Below are positions 40,701-48,313 of a DNA stretch of 64,000 nucleotides, piece by piece; the first letter of the stretch is position 1, and the number at the start of each line of letters is the position of its first letter. The notes under the pieces were generated by a model. The model worked only from the letters and a program-made list of their open reading frames with translations. It was not told where the DNA came from and made no database searches. The position numbers were made by a program, and so were the translations under genes. The DNA comes from Dokdonella sp. Its GTDB lineage: Bacteria > Pseudomonadota > Gammaproteobacteria > Xanthomonadales > Rhodanobacteraceae. The stretch spans positions 434,001-498,000 of the forward strand of contig JANQAE010000002.1 of assembly GCA_024707225.1 (NCBI GenBank), read 5' to 3'.

Positions 40701-40972
40701 ATCGTCGAGAGGCCCGCCGAGGAATCGGAGGTCATCATCGACAGGCCGGAGATCTGGCCGAACTGGCGCTCCAGCGGCGTCGTCACCAGGGCCGCCATCG
40801 TCGTCGGGCTGGCGCCCGGATACTGGGTGGTGACCTGGATCGACGGCGCATCGATGTCGGGCAGGGCCGAGACCGGCAGCTGGCGATAGCCGATGAAGCC
40901 GAGCAGCAGCAGGCCCGCCATCAGCAGCGAGGTGGCGACCGGTCGTCGTATGAACAGGGTGGAGAAGCCCAC
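37739..40972 (-). CDS. mdtB: RND efflux pump inner-membrane subunit, MdtB-like
   Basis: A 1,077-residue permease. The start is taken as GTG at 40972 (MGFSTLFIRRPVATSLLMAG), the usual MdtB beginning. Helix 4 carries VATGFVVDDAIVMIENIVRY with two acidic residues for proton relay, and the second half has IILLIGIVKKNAIMMIDFAI. It has a long basic insertion between the helical halves (APRAGRRRSWWDRLVN). It pairs with MdtC. The reading frame is continuous with mdtA upstream, so the sequence as given encodes one 1,500-residue MdtA-MdtB polypeptide, probably through a base error near 41060. Confidence 0.92.
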   Translation of the reverse strand: MGFSTLFIRRPVATSLLMAGLLLLGFIGYRQLPVSALPDIDAPSIQVTTQYPGASPTTMAALVTTPLERQFGQISGLSMMTSDSSAGLSTILLTFNMSRDIDAAAQDVQSAINAARGTLPNNLPYPPVYNKVNPADAPILTLVMSSDALPLREVNNYADSILAQKLSQVAGVGLVSIAGNVRPAVRIQVDPAALANQGLTIEDVRSALTQANVNGPKGTIDGAAQSFTIGANDQISDADEYRRVIISYRGEAPVRLGDVANVVDGVENDQLAAWANGKPAVLLDIRRQPGANIVQTVDAIKAMLPELRAVLPANVHLDVFADRTVTIRASVEDVEFTLMLTICLVIAVIFVFLRRLWATVIPSVAVPLSIMGTFAVMAFASFSLDNLSLMALTVATGFVVDDAIVMIENIVRYLEKGREPKEAAEEGAREIGFTVLSLTVSLIAVFLPLLLMPGVTGRLFKEFAVVLSIAVALSMLVSLTLTPMMCAYLLRRENAPKEEAEGDHAPRAGRRRSWWDRLVNGYARSLDWVFAHQPLTMLVLTATVALTVLLFVTMPKGLLPDQDTGMITGVVQADESIAFPAMLERTQRVAETLRADPAVSGVAAFIGAGSINPTLNQGQLSIVLKPRAERGGLTEILPRLQDAVDAIPGVALYLKPVQDIALDNRIAPTEYQYALTDVNAEELHAFAEKMTTALQARPELADVDNNLAAAGLQLQLTIDRDQTSRLGVPIQTIDDTLYSAFGQRQISTIFTQLNQYRVVLEVDPKFRTSADLLNRLGVRGSGSGALIGSNATTLGQVTSSNSATPSGIGAQGNTGIALGSGGTIPMASLVDAKVVNAPLVISHQNQLPAVTISFNLAPGHSLSQAVRAIEEVETSIQMPPQVRGNFIGKAAEFSASMTDEVLLILASLIVIYIVLGVLYESYIHPITIISTLPPAGVGALLALTLCGFSLSIDGIVGIILLIGIVKKNAIMMIDFAIDAQRAGADAHAAIRRAALLRFRPILMTTAAALFGALPLALGTGIGSELRRPLGVSIVGGLLLSQLITLYTTPVLYLYMERVSDWLKARRERRELARARAA

Positions 40973-40997
40973 GGCGTGGAAGGTCCTGGCGGCGCCG

Positions 40998-41013
40998 CGC
41001 CCGTGCACGGGCG
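40998..41013. repeat. 16-bp palindrome in the mdtA-mdtB junction
   Basis: CGCCCGTG followed by CACGGGCG. It lies between the presumed mdtA stop and the mdtB start, in sequence that looks intergenic when compared with the protein family. Confidence 0.5.
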
Positions 41014-41055
41014 GCGGCTGGGATGGAATGGGGAAGGGGAGGGCGGTCGGGCGCC

Positions 41056-42241
41056 TCAGCCGCCGCGCGCGCCGCGGCGCCTTGTCGCCGTCGGCCGGCG
41101 GCGCCGCCGGCGGTGCCACTTCGCCCGGTGCCAGCGGCTTGACCTTGCTGCCGACCTTGAGCCGGAACTGGCCTTCGGTCACCACGCGGTCGCCGAGCGC
41201 GAGCCCTTCGTCGATCAGTATCAGGCCGCCGTCGACCGGGCCGGCGGTCTTGACCGGCTGCATCTTGACGGTGTCGTCGCCCTGCACGATCCAGGCGTAC
41301 TCGCCCTGCGGTCCCTGCTGCACGCCGGTGGCCGGCACGACGATGCCGTCCTTCACGGTCCGCACCTGCAGGCGCACGTTGACGAACTCGCCCGGCCAGA
41401 GCCGGCCATCGGCATTCGGGAACTCGGACTTGAGCTTGAACGTGGCGGTCGAGGTGTCGATCGTGTTGTCGATCACCACCAGCTCGCCCTCGGCGATCGG
41501 GGTGGCGTCGTTGCGCGACAGCGCGAGCACCTTGAGCGGGGTCGCGTCGGCCTCGCGGACCCTGGCCATGTCCTGCTGCGGCAGGTTGAACATCACGTTG
41601 ACCGGCTGGGTCTGGGTCAGCACGACGATCGCCGTCGCATTGGCCTGCACCAGGTTGCCGACGTCGACCTGGCGGATGCCGGCCAGGCCGTCGATCGGCG
41701 CGGTGATGCGGGTAAAGCCGAGCTGGGTACGCGCGCTCGAGATCGCCGCCTCGTCGGATGCGACCTGCGCCTCCTGCTGGCGCACGGTCTGGCGCTGGTT
41801 CTCGAGATCCTGCGCCGACACGAACTTCTGTCCGCTGAGCTCGTCGTAGCGCTTGAGCGTGCTGCGCGAGGCCGCCAGCTGGGCCTCGTGCTGCTTGCGC
41901 AGGCCGATCGCCTGGTCGAGCGCCGCTTGGTAGGTGCGCGGATCGATCTCGGCGATCAGGTCGCCCTTCTTGACGGCCTGGCCCTCGCGGAAATGCAGCG
42001 CGGTCAGCTGGCCGCCGACCTGGGCGCTGATCGTCACCGTGTTGAGCGCCTGCACGGTGCCCAGCGCGGTCAGGAACAGCGGCACGTCCTGGGCGACCGC
42101 GGCGACGGCCGTGACCGGGATCGGGCCTTCGTCGCGGTTCTGCCCTTCGCGCGGGTTCTTCGGCGACCCGACGATGCGCCAGGCGACGGCCGCGACGAGG
42201 AGAACCGCCACGACGGTGATGATGAGCTTGCTGCGGGACAT
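41056..42241 (-). CDS. mdtA: RND efflux periplasmic adaptor, MdtA-like
   Basis: An adaptor protein starting at MSRSKLIITVVAVLLVAAVA (membrane anchor/signal). The family pattern follows: TVTISAQVGGQLTALHFREG (lipoyl half), a coiled-coil hairpin around KQHEAQLAASRSTLKRYDEL, FTRITAPIDGLAGIRQVDVG, then the beta-barrel and membrane-proximal parts to about residue 385. It links the permeases to an outer-membrane channel. In the given frame there is no stop before mdtB. A TGA at 41056-41058 lies one base out of frame just after DGDKAP, so the likely true end is there and one extra base sits in the GC run at 41059-41075. AGGA precedes the ATG. First gene of the pump operon. Confidence 0.88.
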
Positions 42242-42641
42242 GCGGGGGAGTTCCTGGTGTTCCTGGCGGTGGCGGGGAGGCGCATCGATGCCTCCTCACG
42301 GACCGAGGTGGCGTTGCCGGCGATTGTCCGGGGGCGGACCGTGCCCCGCATCGGCCGAGCGTCATGCTCGATCCGTCAGTCAGCGGGCCGTCAGGAAACG
42401 CCGGGGCGCGGAGTCTGCGACACGTCCACGGTGGCGTCAGTTGCATCGGGCCGGCCTTTACGTGAATTTTCGGCACCGAACCGGCACGATCGGTGCGCGC
42501 GGGCCGCCTTCGGGGCGCGGCCTGCAAGCTGTGCGGTGCGTCCCTGCACGCGAGTGTGGCGGTCTGCACACTCCGGCGGGGGTGCCTGGCACACCGACTG
42601 CTTCCCGTTCAGCGTACTTTCCAGACCCAAGGGACTCTTGA
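42242..42641. other. 400-bp divergent promoter region of mdtA and the gamma-carbonic anhydrase gene
   Basis: No gene was seen. The only AT-richer part, around 42460-42485 (TTTACGTGAATTTTCGGC), may carry promoter elements for either direction. The right end has AAGGGA before the plus-strand ATG. Confidence 0.45.
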
Positions 42642-43175
42642 ATGAACATCCGACCGTTCCTCGGCGTGGCGCCGCGGCTGGCTGCCAGTGCCTACGTCGA
42701 TCCGGCCGCCGTCGTCATCGGCAACGTCGAAATGGAGGAAGACGCCTCCCTGTGGCCCGGCGCGGTCGCGCGCGGCGACGTGCACGCGATCCGCATCGGC
42801 GCGCGCACCAACATCCAGGATTGCGCGGTCCTGCACGTGACCCACGACGGCCAGTACACGCTCGGCGGCTTTCCGCTGTCGATCGGCGCCGACGTGACGA
42901 TCGGGCACGGCGCCGTCGTGCACGCCTGCACGATCCAGAGCGCGGTCCTGATCGGCATGAACGCGACGATCCTCGACGGCGTCCTGGTCAAGAAGCACAG
43001 CATGGTCGGTGCCGGCGCGGTGGTGACGCCGGGCAAGGTGGTCGGCGAGGGCGAGCTGTGGCACGGCAACCCGGCGCGCTTCGTGCGCAAGCTCAGCGAC
43101 AACGAGATCGAGCACCTGTACTACTCGGCCAAGCACTACGTGCGGCTCAAGAACCAGTATCAGGGCAAGCTCTGA
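42642..43175 (+). CDS. Gamma-carbonic anhydrase family protein (YrdA/PaaY-like)
   Basis: A 177-residue left-handed beta-helix protein with hexapeptide repeats throughout (IGNVEMEEDASLWPG, IGARTNIQD, IGADVTIGHGAVVH). The zinc-histidine candidates H65/H68 (LHVTHDG), H89 (IGHG) and H94 (VVHAC) have the spacing of gamma-class enzymes. The C-terminal helix (LSDNEIEHLYYSAKHYVRLK) packs on the trimer. It may hydrate CO2 or hydrolyse a thioester; many bacterial members lack proven activity. It stands alone and is divergent from the efflux operon. Confidence 0.93.
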   Translation: MNIRPFLGVAPRLAASAYVDPAAVVIGNVEMEEDASLWPGAVARGDVHAIRIGARTNIQDCAVLHVTHDGQYTLGGFPLSIGADVTIGHGAVVHACTIQSAVLIGMNATILDGVLVKKHSMVGAGAVVTPGKVVGEGELWHGNPARFVRKLSDNEIEHLYYSAKHYVRLKNQYQGKL

Positions 43176-43197
43176 GCGGCGCCGCCCGGCCGGCCGC

Positions 43198-43617
43198 TCA
43201 GGCCGATGCGGCCGGCTCGGCGATCGCGTCGTAACCCTGCGCGCTGAACGCGATCAGGCAGATGCCGTGGCCGAACGGGTCGGCCAGCCGCACGATGCGG
43301 CCCCAGGCCGCCGAGCGGATCTCGCCTTCGCGCGTGGCGCCGGCGGCCTCGGCGCGCGCGAGCGCGGTTTCGAGATCGTCGACGACCCAGTCCAGGTGCA
43401 CCGGCGTCCAGTGGCGTCGATAGTCGCGGCGGCTGTCGGCCGCGGCGATGCTGTCCTTGGGCTGGTACAGCAGATACAGCGGCACGCCGGCACCGAGCAG
43501 CTCGACGCCGCCGCCGCCGAAACGGCGGCCCGGTCGCAGGCCGAGCGCGGCCGTGTAGAACGCCTCGGCGCGCGCCAGATCCGGTACGTCGATGTTGACC
43601 AGCAGGTTCGCGTCCAC
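43198..43617 (-). CDS. VOC-superfamily (glyoxalase-like) protein
   Basis: A 139-residue protein beginning at GTG with NLLVNIDVPDLARAEAFYTA, the usual first beta-alpha unit of a vicinal-oxygen-chelate domain. Later units are HLDWVVDDLETALARAEAAG and RIVRLADPFGHGICLI, with the metal-ligand-like H of FGHG. It may bind a divalent metal and act on a small substrate, but residues diagnostic of a known enzyme are not evident. It is convergent with the gamma-carbonic anhydrase gene and in line with phhA. Confidence 0.85.
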   Translation of the reverse strand: MDANLLVNIDVPDLARAEAFYTAALGLRPGRRFGGGGVELLGAGVPLYLLYQPKDSIAAADSRRDYRRHWTPVHLDWVVDDLETALARAEAAGATREGEIRSAAWGRIVRLADPFGHGICLIAFSAQGYDAIAEPAASA

Positions 43618-43682
43618 CGGTTCCGCCCGGGCCGTCGCAGCTCAGCCGATCAGACACCGCGGCGCGGCGCCGCGCAAGCGGC

Positions 43683-44573
43683 TCAGACGTCGCCGTCGTG
43701 CAGCCAGCCCTCGCCGCTGCCGCGCTGCAGGACGCGGTCGGTCGCCAGCACGTCGCCGGCCGGAACCGACGGCTGGTCGGCCAGCCGTGCGTAGATCGGC
43801 GTGAAGTCCGGCCGCGTCGCGTCCATCAACTGCTCGAAGCTGTCGATGACGTGATAGGTCTTCTGGTAGGTGTCGATGCGGTAGCGCGTGCGCATGATGC
43901 GCTCCAGATCGAAGCCGATCCGGTTCGGCGCAGCCGATTCGAGCGAATGGATCGACTCGCCCTTCGACGAGACGATGCCGGCACCGTAGATGCGCAGGCC
44001 GTCGTCCTGGCGGATCAGGCCGAATTCGACCGTGTACCAGTACAGCCGGGTCAGGTTGACCAGCGCCTCGGCACCGATCGCGTGCGCCTTCACACCGCCC
44101 TTGCCGTAGGCCTCCATGTAGTCGGCGAACACCGGATTGAGCAGCAGCGGCACGTGTCCGAACAGGTCGTGGAACAGGTCGGGCTCGGCGATGTAGTCGA
44201 TCTGGTCGGGCCGGCGGATCCACCAGGTGACCGGAAAGCGCCGGTTGGCCAGGTGGTCGAAGAAGGTCAGCTCCGGCAGCAGGCCCTCGACGCCGACCAG
44301 CTGCCAGCCGGTCGCGCGCGCCAGCACCTCGTTGAGATCGTCGAAGCGCGGGATCGCCTCCGGCGACATCTGGAAGCGCTCCTGGTTGTCGATGAACTCG
44401 CGACAGGCGCGGCCCTTGAGCAGCTCGCGCTGACGGCGGAACAGCGTCGCCCAGGTCTGATGATCGGCCGGCGCATAGTCGCTCCATGGCTGCTCGACGA
44501 TCGCGGTGGTATAGACCGGCACATAGCCTTTGTCGGTCTGCAGGCTTTCGACGCGACGGGGCGCTTGGCTCAT
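43683..44573 (-). CDS. phhA: Phenylalanine 4-monooxygenase
   Basis: A 296-residue monomeric bacterial hydroxylase, without the regulatory domain of animal enzymes. The iron ligands are visible as H135 and H140 in HDLFGHVP and E183 in WYTVEFGL. The pterin-binding region includes FFDHLANRRFPVTWWIR. It converts phenylalanine to tyrosine with tetrahydrobiopterin and oxygen. The ATG at 44573 is chosen because GGAG lies about 7 bases upstream and the protein begins like the family; the longer open frame from 44804 has no support. It is divergently transcribed from an Lrp-type regulator that probably controls it. Confidence 0.97.
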   Translation of the reverse strand: MSQAPRRVESLQTDKGYVPVYTTAIVEQPWSDYAPADHQTWATLFRRQRELLKGRACREFIDNQERFQMSPEAIPRFDDLNEVLARATGWQLVGVEGLLPELTFFDHLANRRFPVTWWIRRPDQIDYIAEPDLFHDLFGHVPLLLNPVFADYMEAYGKGGVKAHAIGAEALVNLTRLYWYTVEFGLIRQDDGLRIYGAGIVSSKGESIHSLESAAPNRIGFDLERIMRTRYRIDTYQKTYHVIDSFEQLMDATRPDFTPIYARLADQPSVPAGDVLATDRVLQRGSGEGWLHDGDV

Positions 44574-44634
44574 CGGTGGCTCCGGTCGGACGGGGACGCT
44601 CCATGCTATCCCGGTTGCCGCGCAAGAAGTTTGC

Positions 44635-44669
44635 GATATTGCGGCTGGCAGCGATATTCGCGCAATATC
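44635..44669. promoter_or_regulatory. Probable operator between phhA and lrp-type gene
   Basis: GATATTGCG at 44635 and its complement CGCAATATC at 44661 form a 9-base inverted repeat with 17 bases between. A further GCGATATT copy sits in the centre. This AT-rich repeat cluster lies between two divergent starts, which fits binding of the adjacent Lrp/AsnC protein. Confidence 0.6.
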
Positions 44670-44700
44670 ATTGCGTATACATGAAGAACGGAGCAAAGCC

Positions 44701-45183
44701 GTGGCCGAATCCGCGATCCGGCTCGACCGCACCGATCTGCGCCTGCTGACCCTGCTGCAGCGCGAGGGCCGCGCCACCAACAGCGACATCGCCGCGCGCA
44801 TCAACCTGTCGGCGTCGGCCTGCCTGCGCCGGATCCAGCGGCTCGAGGCCGCCGGCGTGATCGCCGGCTATGGCGCCTGGATCGATCCGAAGGCGGTCGG
44901 CCTCGGCCTGCAGGCCTTCGTGCGCGTCCAGCTGGAGAAACACGGGCCGAGCGCGATCGAGCACTTCGTCGAGCGCGTGCAGCGCTGGGACGAGGTCGTC
45001 GCCTGCCACGCGCTGACCGGCGACATGGACTACCTGCTGCACGTCGTCGTCGCCGATCTGGAGCATTTCTCGCGCTTTCTGCTCGACAAGCTGCTCGACG
45101 CCTCCGGCGTGGCCGACATCAACTCGAGCTTCGTGCTGCGCACGGTCAAGCAGGCGCGGCAGCTGCCGATCGAGCCGGCCTAG
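44701..45183 (+). CDS. Lrp/AsnC-family transcriptional regulator
   Basis: A 160-residue protein from GTG at 44701 (MAESAIRLDRTDLRLLTLLQ), with GGAG 7 bases upstream. The helix-turn-helix is NSDIAARINLSASACLRRIQ, and the C-terminal RAM ligand-binding domain includes VVACHALTGDMDYLLHVVVA. Lrp-type proteins bind amino acids. The divergent phhA suggests phenylalanine or tyrosine as effector (PhhR-like role carried out by an Lrp protein), which is inference. A longer open frame reaches back into phhA but is not needed. Confidence 0.92.
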   Translation: MAESAIRLDRTDLRLLTLLQREGRATNSDIAARINLSASACLRRIQRLEAAGVIAGYGAWIDPKAVGLGLQAFVRVQLEKHGPSAIEHFVERVQRWDEVVACHALTGDMDYLLHVVVADLEHFSRFLLDKLLDASGVADINSSFVLRTVKQARQLPIEPA

Positions 45184-45358
45184 GTCGAGCTGCCCGGACC
45201 GGGCGACGCCTTTTCGCGTGCGCGACCGACACGAAAGGCCCTGGGGGCGGCGCGCGGGGCGCGCGCGGTGCCTTGCGGTGTTCGCCGTAGCGGACGTGCT
45301 GTCGCGCACCGCGACGGCTCGGCGATAATCGCCGGCCGCGAAAGAGGGCAGAGGATCG

Positions 45359-47074
45359 GTGGTGCATCAGCGTCTGCGTTTCGGCCTGGCGGCCGCCGTC
45401 ATCGGCGCCGGACTTGCCGGTTGTACGGCTGCGCGTCCCGCGCCGCATGCGGCGGCGCCTGTCCATGCGCCCGCCATCGAGGTGGCGGCGATCGCCCGTC
45501 CCGCTGGCGAGACCCCGGAATGGTGGTTCCGCGCCGGCGCTGCGGCTGCGTCCGCAGCGCGCGGCGGCGCGGCCGGCCGCGCGCGCAATCTGATCGTATT
45601 CATCGGCGACGGCATGAGCCTGGCGACGATCTCGGCCGCACGCATCCTCGAAGGCCAGCGCCGCGGCGACTCGGGCGAGGAGAACCGCCTGAGCTTCGAG
45701 ACGTTCCCGCATACCGCGCTCAGCCGCACCTACGAGACCAACCAGCAGACGCCCGATTCGGCCGGCACGATGTCGGCGATCATGACCGGCGTGAAGACGC
45801 GCGCCGGCGTCATCAGCGTCAACCAGCGCGTGCCGCGCGGCGATTGCGCGGCGATGCGCGGCAACGAGGCGGTCACGCTGCTCGAGCTCGCGCAGGCCGC
45901 CGGCCTGGCGACCGGCATCGTCACGACCGCGCGCGTCACGCACGCCACGCCGGCCGCGACCTACGGCCATTCGCCCGACCGGCACTGGGAGCACGACGCG
46001 GCGCTGCCGGTCGCGGCACGTGCGGACGGCTGCCTCGATCTGGCCCGGCAGCTGGTCGAGTCGGCCGCGCCGATCGACCTCGTGCTCGGCGGCGGCCGCG
46101 CACGCTTCCTGCCGGCCTCGCAGCCCGATCCCGAACATGCCGGACGCAGCGGGCTGCGCCAGGACGGCCGCGATCTGACCGCCGAATGGCTGCGCCATCG
46201 CGGCGCGGCCTACGTGTGGAACGCCGCCCAGCTCGCAGCGCTCGATCCGGCACGCACCGGTCCGGTGCTCGGTCTGTTCGAGCCGGGCCACATGCAGTAC
46301 CAGCACGAGCGCGAAGCCGACGCCGGCGGCGAGCCGAGTCTGGCGACGATGACGCGGCTGGCGATCGACCGGCTCGCGCGCGCACCGGACGGCTATTTCC
46401 TGATGGTCGAGTCCGGCCGCATCGACCACGCCCACCACGCCGGCAATGCGTTCCGCGCGCTCGACGAGACGGTCGCGCTGTCGGATGCGGTGCGCATCGC
46501 ACGCGAGATGACCGACGATCGCGACACGCTGATCCTGGTCACCGCCGATCACGCGCACACGCTGAGCTTCGCCGGCTATCCGATGCGCGGCAATCCGATC
46601 CTCGGCCTCGTGCATGGCGTGGCCGACGAGGATCACGACGATCCGGGTCCGGCGCTCGACCTGCTCGGCCGGCCGTACACGACGCTGAGCTACGCGAACG
46701 GGCCCGGCTACGCCGGCGCCAGCGCTACCCAGGCCGCCGGCGCCAAGCGCTTCCCGCACCTGCCGGGTCGCGCAGAGCCGGCAATCGGTCGCCCCGACCT
46801 GCGCGGCGTCGACACCGAGTCGCCGGACTATCTGCAGGAGGCGCTGCTGCCGCTGGCCTCCGAATCGCACAGCGGAGAGGACGTTGCGGTCTTCGCGAGC
46901 GGCCCCGGTGCCGAGGCGGTGCGCGGTTCGCTCGAGCAGAACGTGCTGTTCCATCTGCTGGTGCAGGCCAATGCGCCGATCCTGCGCACACTGTGCACGC
47001 TCGGCAGCTGCGATCGCCACGGCATTCCGGTGGCGCTGCCCGAGCGCGCGCGCCTGCTCGATCTGCGCCGCTGA
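45359..47074 (+). CDS. Lipoprotein alkaline phosphatase
   Basis: A 571-residue PhoA-family enzyme with a lipoprotein signal ending in the lipobox LAGC (C22). Active-site elements are seen: IGDGM (D84, metal ligand), TPDSAGT (S134, nucleophile serine), and the metal-site histidine cluster VESGRIDHAHHAGN followed by VTADHAHT. The final cysteine pair (LCTLGSCD) may form a disulfide. It hydrolyses phosphate monoesters at the cell envelope. Translation begins at GTG 45359 (GTG GTG CAT) after GAGGAT. It may pair functionally with the phosphate transporter at 4893, though not linked to it. Confidence 0.93.
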   Translation: MVHQRLRFGLAAAVIGAGLAGCTAARPAPHAAAPVHAPAIEVAAIARPAGETPEWWFRAGAAAASAARGGAAGRARNLIVFIGDGMSLATISAARILEGQRRGDSGEENRLSFETFPHTALSRTYETNQQTPDSAGTMSAIMTGVKTRAGVISVNQRVPRGDCAAMRGNEAVTLLELAQAAGLATGIVTTARVTHATPAATYGHSPDRHWEHDAALPVAARADGCLDLARQLVESAAPIDLVLGGGRARFLPASQPDPEHAGRSGLRQDGRDLTAEWLRHRGAAYVWNAAQLAALDPARTGPVLGLFEPGHMQYQHEREADAGGEPSLATMTRLAIDRLARAPDGYFLMVESGRIDHAHHAGNAFRALDETVALSDAVRIAREMTDDRDTLILVTADHAHTLSFAGYPMRGNPILGLVHGVADEDHDDPGPALDLLGRPYTTLSYANGPGYAGASATQAAGAKRFPHLPGRAEPAIGRPDLRGVDTESPDYLQEALLPLASESHSGEDVAVFASGPGAEAVRGSLEQNVLFHLLVQANAPILRTLCTLGSCDRHGIPVALPERARLLDLRR

Positions 47075-47249
47075 GTCCGCTGCGATTCAGCACGCGTTCC
47101 CGTGACGTCGGCTGCGTGTTCGACGCGGCGTTCGTGCGTTCGAATTCTCGCGCACGAAGACGCTTTCGCGCGCGGCCGCAAGCCTCGTCGGACGGAGTCT
47201 TCATGCGTCCGCACGCGCGCGCGAGCGTGTCCCCGGAGGCGCCGGCAGG

Positions 47250-47266
47250 GTTCAGCGGCAATTCAA
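47250..47266 (+). promoter_or_regulatory. Direct-repeat box, candidate PhoP site
   Basis: GTTCAG, 5 bases, ATTCAA: two related hexamers with an 11-base period, the geometry bound by PhoP/OmpR-type regulators. It lies about 60 bases upstream of the PepSY gene that starts the phoPQ unit. A weaker ATTCAG-n5-GTTCCC lies at 47095. The box sequence is not the enterobacterial one. Confidence 0.4.
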
Positions 47267-47328
47267 TCCGTGCTGTCGAGACTGTCGCTCCGCGGTCAGC
47301 CTTGCGCCTGATTGCGGGCGCCTTCAAG

Positions 47329-47577
47329 ATGAAGTCCATGCCTCCGTCCCGCTGGTTGTTGTCCCTGATCGTCCTGCCGGTTGCGCTCGCCATTGCGCAT
47401 CCGGCGTCCGCACGCGAGATCAGCGTGCAGGAGGCGGTCGACCAGGTGCAGCGCGAGACCGACGGCAAGGTGTTGTCGGTGCAGACGATGGAACGCAACA
47501 AGCGCAAGATCTACCACATCAAGGTGCTGACTCGGGACGGCCAGGTGAAGGTGTTCCAGATCCGCGCCAACCAATAA
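47329..47577 (+). CDS. Small secreted PepSY-domain protein
   Basis: An 82-residue protein with a signal peptide (SRWLLSLIVLPVALAIAHPA) and a single PepSY-like unit: ISVQEAVDQVQRETDGKVLS, then KRKIYHIKVLTRDGQVKVFQ. It is periplasmic. The start may be 47329 or the in-frame ATG at 47338; no strong ribosome site separates them. It precedes phoP by 19 bases, a gene order repeated in Xanthomonadales. It could modulate the PhoQ sensor domain, which is inference. Confidence 0.82.
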   Translation: MKSMPPSRWLLSLIVLPVALAIAHPASAREISVQEAVDQVQRETDGKVLSVQTMERNKRKIYHIKVLTRDGQVKVFQIRANQ

Positions 47578-47596
47578 GACACTAAGGAGATCCGAC

Positions 47597-48310
47597 ATGC
47601 GCGTACTGCTGGTCGAAGACGAAGCGCCGCTGCGCGAGACCCTGGCGGCCCGGCTCAAGCGGGATGGGTTCGCGGTCGACGCCGCGGGCGACGGCGAAGA
47701 GGGTCTCTACCTGGGCCGCGAGGTTCCGTTCGACGTGGCGATCATCGACCTGGGCCTGCCCAAGCTGTCGGGCATGGACCTGGTCAAGCAGCTGCGCGAC
47801 GGCGGCCAGCGCTACCCGATCCTGATCCTCACCGCACGCTCGTCGTGGCAGGACAAGGTGCAGGGCCTCAAGAACGGTGCCGACGACTACCTCGTCAAGC
47901 CGTTCCACGTCGAGGAGCTGCTCGCGCGCATGAATGCGCTGGTCCGCCGCGCCAGCGGCTGGTCGCGTCCGCAGCTCGAATGCGGTCCGATCGTGCTCGA
48001 CACCACCGCACAGACCGTGCACGTCAACGGCCAGTCGGTCGATCTGACCAGCTACGAGTACAAGGTGCTCGAGTATCTGATGCTGCATGCCGGCGAGCTG
48101 GTCTCCAAGGCCGACCTCACCGAGCACATCTATCAGCAGGATTTCGATCGCGATTCGAACGTGCTCGAGGTGTTCATCGGCCGCCTGCGCCGCAAGCTCG
48201 ATCCGGAGAACACGATCAAGCCGATCGAGACCGTGCGCGGCCGCGGCTACCGGTTCGCGCTCGAGCGCACCGACGCGCCGGAAGAAGCGGAAACCGCAAC
48301 CGGCAACTGA
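47597..48310 (+). CDS. phoP: Response regulator, PhoP
   Basis: A 237-residue OmpR-class regulator. The receiver domain has acidic residues VEDEA (7-9), phospho-acceptor D51 in IIDLGLP, and the K of LVKPF near 100. The DNA-binding winged helix ends in SNVLEVFIGRLRRKLDPENT and TVRGRGYRF. AAGGAG precedes the ATG. The downstream kinase starts 3 bases after this stop. In Xanthomonas relatives PhoPQ responds to low magnesium or cationic peptides; here that is by family resemblance. Confidence 0.95.
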   Translation: MRVLLVEDEAPLRETLAARLKRDGFAVDAAGDGEEGLYLGREVPFDVAIIDLGLPKLSGMDLVKQLRDGGQRYPILILTARSSWQDKVQGLKNGADDYLVKPFHVEELLARMNALVRRASGWSRPQLECGPIVLDTTAQTVHVNGQSVDLTSYEYKVLEYLMLHAGELVSKADLTEHIYQQDFDRDSNVLEVFIGRLRRKLDPENTIKPIETVRGRGYRFALERTDAPEEAETATGN

Positions 48311-48313
48311 GCG

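Noticed and set aside
43683..44804. phhA start at 44804
   Set aside because: The extra N-terminal part would run into the divergent Lrp gene and its operator and does not resemble phenylalanine hydroxylases.
45190..45245. Terminator after the Lrp-type gene
   Set aside because: GCCTTTTCGCGTG and CACGAAAGGC pair only with bulges and no T-run follows.
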